From: Chitinophagales bacterium
Lineage (GTDB): Bacteria > Bacteroidota > Bacteroidia > Chitinophagales > BACL12
NCBI GenBank assembly: GCA_014380545.1
Contig: JACMJP010000186.1
Span: 1 to 9,614 of the forward strand
Length of the DNA stretch: 9,614 bases
Direction: 5' to 3'
Translations under genes and position numbers: made by a program
Part shown: one piece after another, positions 1-6,270 of the stretch
Numbering within the stretch: position 1 is the stretch's first letter
Layout of the letters: every line of letters starts with the position of its first letter
The notes under the pieces: model-generated
The model's input: the letters and a program-made list of their open reading frames with translations, nothing else
Told to the model about the DNA's origin: nothing
Database searches by the model: none

Positions 1-31
1 TAAATGTCGAGGACATGAATTGTGGATGCAT

Positions 32-901
32 TTAACGTTTGTAGAAATAGATCAATAGAAATTGTAATAGTATCATTCCATCCAGCAAACCAAAGAATAC
101 AAAATTATTTTGTTTTTTTCTTGTCAGGTAAATCGTTAATCCTGTAATCAGCATAAATACTCCTATTGGAACAGTATAATTAATTCCTGTTACTGAAATA
201 TTTCTTTGTAAATAAAAATGCAAAGCTCCACTGATGAATAAAGAAAGAAAAGATAATGTATAAGTGCTTTCAGTTCCCAATAATTTGGGAATCGTCTTCA
301 CGGAATGTATTGCATCAATCCTTAAGTCTTTTATATCAAATGGTAGTGTAATACCAAAAATGAAAAGAAAATTTGCAGCAAATAACAACCATACACCTTT
401 ATTTAAAAAATCTTCATCTGCATTAATAACAGGAAGCACACTTCCAATATAGGCCCACACAAAACTAATGAGAAAGATCTTTGCAACTCCAACATCTCTC
501 AACCTTAATAATTTTCTACTTAATTTAAGTGGAATTCCATATAAAACAGAGATGATGCCGGGAACAATTAATGCGTATTGAACTTCTCTTTTCAGAAAGA
601 AAAATAAAACACAACAAACTATAAATGCTAATGTAGTTAGAATGCGTATAAATTGAATATTTTTTAAAAAAAATTCCCATCTTTCCTCTGTTTCATAATT
701 TGAAATGCGCTTGATTGCAGCAACTCTTATAAGCATATAGGTGAAAAATGTTGAAACTCCATTAAAAATGATCAATACATCATATTCAGGACTTAATTGT
801 AGCAGGTAATAAGCCTGAGCAGTAAATGCCATTGCACAAATGGCAATAAATACATTTGAGTATAACAAACACCTGATGAACCAATGTAAAATCTGCTTCA
901 A
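32..901 (-). CDS. UbiA-like prenyltransferase-family integral membrane protein
   Basis: A 289-residue, strongly hydrophobic protein with about eight predicted membrane segments. It fits the UbiA superfamily of membrane prenyltransferases, which move isoprenoid chains onto aromatic or other acceptors. The best support is DIKDLRID (residues 189-196), which has the DxxDxxxD spacing of the second Asp-rich motif, followed by a KTIPKLLG segment (202-209) usual in the family. The first Asp-rich motif (NDxxDxxxD) is not recognisable: the expected region around residues 47-60 reads NGVSTFFTYMLIR. Activity is therefore uncertain. The start is a TTG; an in-frame stop lies two codons upstream, so no earlier start exists, and the next Met is residue 24, inside the first helix. 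The gene is transcribed divergently from the rlmI-like gene. The fold assignment is fairly secure; the substrate is unknown. Confidence 0.7.
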   Translation of the reverse strand: MKQILHWFIRCLLYSNVFIAICAMAFTAQAYYLLQLSPEYDVLIIFNGVSTFFTYMLIRVAAIKRISNYETEERWEFFLKNIQFIRILTTLAFIVCCVLFFFLKREVQYALIVPGIISVLYGIPLKLSRKLLRLRDVGVAKIFLISFVWAYIGSVLPVINADEDFLNKGVWLLFAANFLFIFGITLPFDIKDLRIDAIHSVKTIPKLLGTESTYTLSFLSLFISGALHFYLQRNISVTGINYTVPIGVFMLITGLTIYLTRKKQNNFVFFGLLDGMILLQFLLIYFYKR

Positions 902-922
902 CTTTTATACGTATTTTCGGGG

Positions 923-957
923 CAAAATTAAAGTATTCATGCATGTAGTTTTACAAA
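923..957 (-). promoter_or_regulatory. Candidate Bacteroidota-type promoter for the UbiA-like gene
   Basis: Reading the minus strand, TTTG (954-957) is followed after 23 bp by TAATTTTG (923-930), an exact match to the -7 consensus TAnnTTTG. The spacing is at the long end of what is reported for the phylum. The start codon lies about 20 bases downstream. The -33 element falls inside the first codons of the divergent rlmI-like gene, so transcription in the two directions could interfere. Confidence 0.45.
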
Positions 958-2105
958 AAGGAAAAGGCAGAAGAGTTGAAGATGGTCATCCGTGGGTGTA
1001 TAAAAATGAAATTGAGTCTATTCACGGAACTCCGGAAACAGGTGATATTGTGGAAGTATATAATTTCAAAAATGATTTTGTTGGGAAAGGATATATTAAT
1101 GAGCAATCGCAGATAACAGTTCGTTTGCTAACTAGAAATAATAAAGAGGAAATAAACAAGGAATTCTTCAGAAAAAAAATATCTGAATGTAAAAATTACA
1201 GAGATAAAATACATTACTCAGGTAATTATCGCTTGGTTTTTGGTGAAGCAGATTTTCTTCCGGCTCTAATAATTGATAAATTCAATGAATATTATGTTTT
1301 ACAAACATTCAGTGCCGGAATGAATAAGTGGAAAGTTGTGATTGCTGAAATATTACATGAAGATTTTCATGCTAAAGGGATTTATGAACGTAATGATGTT
1401 CCTGTAAGGAAGTTAGAAGGCCTGGAAGAAGTAAAAGGATTTTTAATTAATGAATTTGATACCAACATTATCATAGAAGAAAACGGTATTAAATTTCATA
1501 TTGATATTGCAAACGGGCAAAAAACAGGATTTTTTCTTGACCAAAAAGAAAATCGTTTGGCCATAAAAGATATTGTTCAGGGAGCAACTGTGCTTGATTG
1601 TTTTACATACACCGGTTCATTTGCATTAATGGCGGCGCATTTTGGGGCTAAACAAATTACAGCGCTTGATATTTCAGAGGATGCAATTGCGCTGACGAAA
1701 AAAAACATTTCTTTAAATAATTTCACGAATATTGATTGCATTTGCGAAAATGCTTTTGACATGTTGCCTCAATGGAGCAAAGAAGGTGTGCAGTTTGATG
1801 TAGTAATTCTTGACCCGCCTGCATTTACAAAAAACAGGAAAGGAATTGAAAATGCATTGAAAGGATATAAAGAAATTAATTTGCGGGGAATGAAAATGGT
1901 AAAACCAGGAGGGTTTTTGGTTACATTCAGTTGTTCGCACTTTGTGGATGTAAATTTATTTTATGATATGATTGCAGATGCAGCAAAAGATGCAAATAAA
2001 ACAATACGGGAAGTACAATTTTTATCGCAGGCAAAAGATCATCCCATTGTTTGGGGCATTGAGGAAACACACTATTTGAAGGGATTGATCTTGCAAGTGA
2101 TGTGA
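939..2105 (+). CDS. rlmI: Class I SAM-dependent rRNA methyltransferase, RlmI-like (PUA domain)
   Basis: A 388-residue protein of the RlmI/YccW family (COG1092), whose E. coli member makes m5C in 23S rRNA. The N-terminal PUA RNA-binding domain (about 1-80) carries GHPWVYKNEI (16-25). The family linker motif GQKTGFFLDQKENR is at 193-206. The Rossmann methyltransferase domain shows SAM motif I DCFTYTGSF (220-228), an acidic residue at D244 for the ribose, DPPAF (292-296) and SCS (331-333), whose Cys332 is the expected catalytic cysteine. The reading frame is open from 840, but family proteins begin at the equivalent of MHVVLQKGKGRR, so ATG at 939 is chosen; the longer version would add 33 residues overlapping the divergent gene. 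Length matches the family norm of about 390. The exact target base in this organism is inferred from family membership. Confidence 0.92.
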   Translation: MHVVLQKGKGRRVEDGHPWVYKNEIESIHGTPETGDIVEVYNFKNDFVGKGYINEQSQITVRLLTRNNKEEINKEFFRKKISECKNYRDKIHYSGNYRLVFGEADFLPALIIDKFNEYYVLQTFSAGMNKWKVVIAEILHEDFHAKGIYERNDVPVRKLEGLEEVKGFLINEFDTNIIIEENGIKFHIDIANGQKTGFFLDQKENRLAIKDIVQGATVLDCFTYTGSFALMAAHFGAKQITALDISEDAIALTKKNISLNNFTNIDCICENAFDMLPQWSKEGVQFDVVILDPPAFTKNRKGIENALKGYKEINLRGMKMVKPGGFLVTFSCSHFVDVNLFYDMIADAAKDANKTIREVQFLSQAKDHPIVWGIEETHYLKGLILQVM

Positions 2106-2180
2106 GTAGTTAGTTGTTCGGAATTCTGTGGTTGTTTCGATCTTTTTATTTTGAATTTGTTTCGTATTTGTTTTTAATAT

Positions 2181-2939
2181 ATGTGCTTAATTAATTTTGC
2201 TTTTCAGTATCATCCAAAATATAAATTTATACTTGTTGGAAACAGGGATGAATTTTATAACCGTCCGACAAAAGAATTACACTGGTGGGAGGATCATCCG
2301 GATATTCTTGCAGGCCGGGATCTGAAAGATGGAGGAACATGGATGGGCATGAGCAGAGATGGCAAAATTGCAGTATTAACAAACTACAGAGATCTGAAGA
2401 ATATAAAAAATGATGCACCTTCAAGGGGAATCATTCTGAATAAATATTTAAGCGGTGAGATTCCGTTAGATGAATTTCACATCTTCTTAAAAACACAAGG
2501 CAGATTTTATAACGGCTTTAGTCTTCTTTACGGAACCACTTCAGAGTTTTATTATTTTGCAAATAAAGATGAGCGGTGGCAAATGATCATGCCAGGGATT
2601 TATGGGTTAAGCAATGCATTTCTGGATACGGCATGGACAAAATTAGTTCAAAGCAAAAAAATGTTCACTGAATTAATAGAAACTGATATTATAGATGAAC
2701 AGAGGCTAATCAATATGATGCATAATACCGGGTATGCCGAAGATAATTCACTTCCCTTAACAGGAATTCCTTTAGAATTGGAAAAGAAATTATCTGCAAT
2801 GTTCATTGAAACAGAAAATTATGGGTCAAGGCTCACAACTTTTATCAGTATAGATAAAAAGGATATTGTTGTATATCATGAAAAAAGTTACCACCCGCCG
2901 GGTGATGCTGTTTATACATTTCAAATTCAAAAGAGATAA
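2181..2939 (+). CDS. NRDE family protein (TANGO2-like, DUF833)
   Basis: A 252-residue soluble protein named for its NRDEFYNRP motif (residues 21-29). Other family signatures are AGRDLKDGGTWMG (44-56), LTNYRD (66-71), SRG (81-83), GLSNAFLDTAWTK (142-154) and YGSRLTTFI (214-222). The protein begins Met-Cys; the invariant Cys2 resembles the N-terminal nucleophile of Ntn-hydrolase-like folds, but the bacterial enzyme activity has not been settled. Eukaryotic TANGO2 is linked to lipid or haem handling; that role should not be transferred here. Met-Cys-Leu fixes the start at 2181. Length is normal for the family. It stands 23 bp ahead of the histidine kinase on the same strand, and no convincing promoter sits between them, so they may share a transcript. 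Confidence 0.9.
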   Translation: MCLINFAFQYHPKYKFILVGNRDEFYNRPTKELHWWEDHPDILAGRDLKDGGTWMGMSRDGKIAVLTNYRDLKNIKNDAPSRGIILNKYLSGEIPLDEFHIFLKTQGRFYNGFSLLYGTTSEFYYFANKDERWQMIMPGIYGLSNAFLDTAWTKLVQSKKMFTELIETDIIDEQRLINMMHNTGYAEDNSLPLTGIPLELEKKLSAMFIETENYGSRLTTFISIDKKDIVVYHEKSYHPPGDAVYTFQIQKR

Positions 2940-2962
2940 ACTTAATTTTATGTTTTAATATT

Positions 2963-4327
2963 ATGTTTTTTCCGGGATCTTTTATACACACACTTTTATT
3001 TCAGCTTCCTTACAGGGATACCTGGTTTTTTGATCTTGTCATAATTTTATTAGTCGTTGCAATACTCTATTTGCTCATCAGGAGAAGGATCAGTCAGTCT
3101 GCTGATATGCAAAAATTGTTACGGGATAAAGTACGGGATAAAACAAAAGCACTGGAAGAACAAAAAGAAAGGGCAGAGCATAGTGAAAAAGCGAAGGAAC
3201 AATTTCTTGCAAACATGAGCCATGAAATCAGAACACCTATGAATGCCATTGTGCAGGCAACAAGATTATTGCTGGAAAACGAACCGAAAGAAAATCAACT
3301 GAAGTATCTCAATGCGATTAAACACTCGTCTGATAATTTATTAGTAATTATTAATGATATATTAGATCTTTCAAAGATAGAGGCTGGCAGAATTAATTTT
3401 GAACATATTGACTTTAATTTACAGGAGCAAATTCAATCGGCATACGACACATTAAAAATAAATTCCGATGAAAAAAAACTAGAACTAACCTATGATATTA
3501 GTAAAGACGTTCCGCTGTTATTAAATGGCGATCCTTACAGGCTGATTCAAATTATATTAAATCTTGCGGGAAATGCAATCAAGTTTACAGAGAAGGGATC
3601 TGTAAAAATAAGTATTGAAACGGCAGAAAAACAAAATGATTTCGTACACTTGAAATTTTCAGTTACAGATACTGGGATTGGAATTGCAAACGATAAACTG
3701 GATTACATTTTTGATATGTTTACACAGGAAACAACAAGTACAACAAGAAAATTTGGTGGAACAGGATTGGGTCTGGCTATTTGTAAACGACTTATCGAAA
3801 TGCAGGGGGGAAGCATACATGTAAATAGCAAAGTTGGCCATGGTTCTACTTTTCATTTTATCCTTAATTATAAAATATCAAATGCATCAGAAAAGCATGA
3901 TCAGGATCAAAGGAAAGCATCAAACAAAAAAATACCGGTTGAAGGGTTGAGAATAATATTGGCTGAAGATAATGAATTTAACCAGATGGTAGCTGTAGAC
4001 ACAATTGAAGCCTCCATTAAAAATGTTATAGTTGATGTGGCAAAAACAGGGAAGCAAGTAATTGAGTTCGTACTGAAAAATAATTACGACCTTATATTAA
4101 TGGATATTCAAATGCCGGAGATGGATGGACATGAAGCAACAAAAATTATTCGCAATATGAGTGATCCAAACATTAATTCTATTCCTATTATTGCAATGAC
4201 AGCAAGTGTTATTAAAGCTGAAGTGGATAAATGTTTTGAAAGTGGTATGAATGAATTTGTTGGTAAGCCATTTAAAGTAGAGGAATTAATGGATAAAATT
4301 TCAAAAGTAATGCAACAAAATAATTAG
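2963..4327 (+). CDS. Hybrid sensor histidine kinase / response regulator
   Basis: A 454-residue hybrid kinase, first member of a phosphorelay. Order: about 20 external residues, one membrane helix (22-40), a basic RRR stop and charged coiled coil (45-80), the HisKA domain with FLANMSHEIRTP (81-92, phospho-accepting H87), the HATPase domain with N-box (around N200-N204), G1 box DTGIG (236-240), F box DMFTQ (251-255) and G2 box GGTGLG (265-270), then a receiver (328-450) with E335-D336, phospho-accepting D381, T413 and K435. All key catalytic residues are present, so it should be active. There is no PAS, GAF, HAMP or periplasmic sensor. LPYRDTWFFDLVIILL (15-30) resembles the membrane entry after Y_Y_Y domains in other Bacteroidota kinases. 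The frame is open upstream into the NRDE gene, but ATG 2963 is the first ATG. Four bases separate it from the Hpt gene. Confidence 0.95.
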   Translation: MFFPGSFIHTLLFQLPYRDTWFFDLVIILLVVAILYLLIRRRISQSADMQKLLRDKVRDKTKALEEQKERAEHSEKAKEQFLANMSHEIRTPMNAIVQATRLLLENEPKENQLKYLNAIKHSSDNLLVIINDILDLSKIEAGRINFEHIDFNLQEQIQSAYDTLKINSDEKKLELTYDISKDVPLLLNGDPYRLIQIILNLAGNAIKFTEKGSVKISIETAEKQNDFVHLKFSVTDTGIGIANDKLDYIFDMFTQETTSTTRKFGGTGLGLAICKRLIEMQGGSIHVNSKVGHGSTFHFILNYKISNASEKHDQDQRKASNKKIPVEGLRIILAEDNEFNQMVAVDTIEASIKNVIVDVAKTGKQVIEFVLKNNYDLILMDIQMPEMDGHEATKIIRNMSDPNINSIPIIAMTASVIKAEVDKCFESGMNEFVGKPFKVEELMDKISKVMQQNN

Positions 4328-4330
4328 ATA

Positions 4331-4693
4331 ATGGATACTTATACCATGATAAATTTAAATTTTTTGAATCAATTTGCACTGGATGACCCTGTGAAAATGA
4401 AAAAATATATCGGCATGTTCCTGCAATCGGCTCCCCAGGCTATAGCAAAAATGAAAGAACAACATTCTGCAAAAGACTGGGTGCATTTAAAAACAACAGC
4501 CCATTCTTTGAAGCCTCAATTAGCATATATGGGCATTGAGAGCTTGAAAGAAAATATCCTGCGTATTGAAGAATATGCCGGTGATGAAAAAAATCATGAT
4601 GTAATTTTGCAGCTTATTGAAACGGTTGAAAAAAAATGCGCTGTTGCTTTTGCTGAACTATCAAATGTTGTTGAAGAATTATCAAAAACCTAA
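4331..4693 (+). CDS. Hpt (histidine phosphotransfer) domain protein
   Basis: A 120-residue single-domain Hpt protein, predicted to be a cytosolic four-helix bundle that carries phosphate between two receivers. The signature is TTAHSLKPQLAYMG (55-68), with H58 as the phosphorylated histidine, K61 and the conserved G68 ten residues on. The gene starts three bases after the stop codon of the hybrid kinase, which points to translation from the same message and to phosphate flowing from kinase D381 to H58, then to the downstream receiver. ATG 4346 is a possible alternative start (dropping five residues); 4331 is preferred for its tight spacing. No other domain is present. Confidence in family is high; partners are inferred from gene order. 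Confidence 0.92.
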   Translation: MDTYTMINLNFLNQFALDDPVKMKKYIGMFLQSAPQAIAKMKEQHSAKDWVHLKTTAHSLKPQLAYMGIESLKENILRIEEYAGDEKNHDVILQLIETVEKKCAVAFAELSNVVEELSKT

Positions 4694-4705
4694 AAAATAA
4701 AGATT

Positions 4706-5215
4706 ATGCATAAAAAAGAAACAGTATTTATTGTTGACGATGAACCCATGCATGCACAGATGATGGAAGATTATTTAAAACAAAAGTTCCCATCTTTCAC
4801 GATATATAAATATTCAACCGGCGAAGAATGCAATGAGAATATGGACAAAAATCCCGGGATAATTATTCTTGATTATCATTTGAATGCAATAGATAAATCT
4901 GCAAGAAACGGTGCTCAGATACTTGAGCATATCAGGAGAAAATATGAAGACACAGTAGTAATAATGATATCAGGTCAGGATAAGATTGAGGTTGCAGTGG
5001 ATTGTATGCGGGTTGGTGCTTATGATTATATTACAAAAAATGAAACGGCATTTATTCGTACAGAAAATGCTATCAGCAGGCTTTTTCAGCATAGAACAGT
5101 TGTTCATAATATGAAGAAATACAGAAGATGGTATCAATTACTCATGTGGGGAATTCTTGTAATTGTTGCAGGTACTTTATTGCTTACAATTACAGGAGCA
5201 CTAAAACTGCAATAA
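4706..5215 (+). CDS. Single-receiver response regulator with C-terminal membrane helix
   Basis: A 169-residue protein. Residues 5-125 form a receiver domain: acidic pair D11-D12, phospho-accepting D56 in IIILDYHLN (52-60), the switch S89 in IMISGQ (86-91) and K111 in YITKNE (108-113). After a basic stretch KKYRRWYQ (137-144), residues 145-163 make one clean hydrophobic helix (LLMWGILVIVAGTLLLTIT), leaving only about six residues beyond it. This predicts a cytosolic receiver anchored to the inner membrane by its tail. There is no DNA-binding, enzymatic or other output domain. It lies 12 bp after the Hpt gene and is the presumed terminal acceptor of the relay. The receiver call is firm; anchoring is inferred from hydrophobicity. 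Confidence 0.9.
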   Translation: MHKKETVFIVDDEPMHAQMMEDYLKQKFPSFTIYKYSTGEECNENMDKNPGIIILDYHLNAIDKSARNGAQILEHIRRKYEDTVVIMISGQDKIEVAVDCMRVGAYDYITKNETAFIRTENAISRLFQHRTVVHNMKKYRRWYQLLMWGILVIVAGTLLLTITGALKLQ

Positions 5216-5231
5216 ATATTTTCGCCCCTCC

Positions 5232-5268
5232 AAATAAAAAACTATGAGCTATCATGGTTTTTTTATTT
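5232..5268. terminator. Bidirectional hairpin terminator between convergent genes
   Basis: Left arm 5232-5247 pairs with right arm 5252-5268 around a GCTA loop (5248-5251). The stem is about 16 bp, with one G-T pair (5243/5256) and one bulged T (5264). The inner part contains the C-G and G-C pairs; the outer part is A-run against T-run, so each strand ends the stem in a run of T. It lies between the response regulator (stop at 5215) and the convergent asparaginase-like gene, whose TGA stop (5252-5254) is part of the stem. Confidence 0.7.
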
Positions 5269-5746
5269 CTTCAAAAAAGCCGGTTTCCTTATTTTTCTTT
5301 ACAGCATTCCAGTTAAAACATCTTCCATTCATCGTAATATAAACACCGGGCGGCAGTGTTTGAACAAAGGATAAAGCACAGCCCATATTAAATAGCCCAT
5401 CAGAGCTACCAAATTTATACGGTATCATTGCTCCGGTTAGCACAATTGTTTTTTCAATTTTTGATTCTGCAATCTTTCCGGCAGTTTCAACCATTGTATC
5501 CGTTCCATGTGTAATAATTATTTTATCAAATTCGCATGTAATGCAATGTTCAACAATCCTCAACCGGTCATACTCAGTCATGTGTAAACTGTCAACCATC
5601 ATAAGCGTTTGGAGGTCAACCGGAATGGTACATCTTCCAAGTTTTAATAACTCGGGTAAATGAGTGGAATTAAAATACAATTGACCTTTTATTTCATCAT
5701 ATTCTTTATCAAATGTTCCCCCGGTTACAAAAATCCTGATTGTCAT
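5252..5746 (-). CDS. Short asparaginase-domain protein (N-terminal domain only)
   Basis: A 164-residue protein matching the N-terminal domain of L-asparaginases (COG0252), which hydrolyse asparagine to aspartate and ammonia. TGGTF (8-12) carries the nucleophile-position T11; HGTDTM (80-85) carries the second-site T82 and D83; VLTGAMIP (102-109) is the usual strand after it; lysines at 150-153 lie where the family triad lysine is expected. Full-length enzymes are about 330 residues with a C-terminal domain that helps form the dimer and active site; here the protein stops cleanly at residue 164 and the following 36 bp are intergenic, so this is a naturally short form rather than an obvious frameshift. 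It has no signal peptide and should be cytosolic. Substrate and activity are uncertain without the second domain. Confidence 0.82.
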   Translation of the reverse strand: MTIRIFVTGGTFDKEYDEIKGQLYFNSTHLPELLKLGRCTIPVDLQTLMMVDSLHMTEYDRLRIVEHCITCEFDKIIITHGTDTMVETAGKIAESKIEKTIVLTGAMIPYKFGSSDGLFNMGCALSFVQTLPPGVYITMNGRCFNWNAVKKNKETGFFEEIKKP

Positions 5747-5771
5747 AAGTGTGTATGTATTAGAATTTCAC

Positions 5772-5804
5772 GAAAGTTAAAAAACTATTTTTTATTTATA
5801 CAAA
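5772..5804 (-). promoter_or_regulatory. Promoter candidate for the asparaginase-like gene
   Basis: On the minus strand TTTG (5801-5804) is followed after 21 bp by TAACTTTC (5772-5779), one mismatch from TAnnTTTG. This predicts a start of transcription near 5767 and a leader of about 20 bases before ATG 5746. The -33 element sits just after the stop codon of the upstream membrane-protein gene, so the asparaginase-like gene can be transcribed on its own. Confidence 0.55.
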
Positions 5805-5805
5805 T

Positions 5806-6219
5806 TCAATCCCTTAAAGCCTCCATCACTTTTCTGATAATAAAAGCTAAAACTATTGACATAAAATAACAAACAACTAATGCTGAATAAATTGGAAAGA
5901 TATCATTATAATCAAATGCACTCTTTCCTGCCAGTAAAAAAATAAAACTTAAAAGTATAACAAGGTTAATAATATAAGCAAGTATTGTTTTTTTAAGATA
6001 AGTGCCAAAGCGTCTCACAACAAGACTGCAAATTGCATTTATGAGTAAATACATAAGCAATTCTGTGCCGCCAACCATCCAGATCATTTCTACATTTTCG
6101 TTTTTTAAATAAACTATTACCATGCTGATAACAGCAAGAAATACCAATATACCACCCAGTGCAAATGGAAATAGTTTTTTGTTTACAGAATTTGTTATAT
6201 GCTGCTCATCAAATATCAT
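5806..6219 (-). CDS. Hypothetical four-helix integral membrane protein
   Basis: I do not recognise this 137-residue protein. It has four predicted membrane helices (about 17-38, 46-68, 76-97 and 106-128), short loops, a polar 16-residue N-terminus and a short basic C-terminal tail RKVMEALRD. By the positive-inside rule both ends should be cytosolic: KK at 14-15, RR at 69-70 and RK at 129-130. No catalytic or metal motif is visible. It follows the DMT transporter by 51 bp on the same strand and may be read from the ribD transcript. The consistent hydrophobic pattern and codon use like its neighbours argue that it is a real gene. Confidence 0.75.
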   Translation of the reverse strand: MIFDEQHITNSVNKKLFPFALGGILVFLAVISMVIVYLKNENVEMIWMVGGTELLMYLLINAICSLVVRRFGTYLKKTILAYIINLVILLSFIFLLAGKSAFDYNDIFPIYSALVVCYFMSIVLAFIIRKVMEALRD

Positions 6220-6270
6220 ATTTTTCTTACTTTCATTTTAGTACAGTTCTATGAGTTCCTTTTTATAAAA

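Noticed and set aside
4..16. Small inverted repeat ATGTC-GAG-GACAT
   Set aside because: Five-bp arms without a T run do not support a terminator for the UbiA-like gene.
840..938. 33-residue N-terminal extension of the rlmI-like frame
   Set aside because: The extension overlaps the divergent gene and is unlike family N-termini, whereas ATG 939 gives the expected PUA domain start.
2132..2159. Possible promoter of the NRDE gene (TTG 2132-2134, TGAATTTG 2152-2159)
   Set aside because: The -7 element breaks the TA that matters most, and the T-rich DNA offers several equally poor alternatives.
3120..3142. Near-tandem 11-base repeat TACGGGATAAA
   Set aside because: It encodes the LRDKVRDK coiled-coil repeat of the kinase linker and has only two copies; explained by protein sequence.
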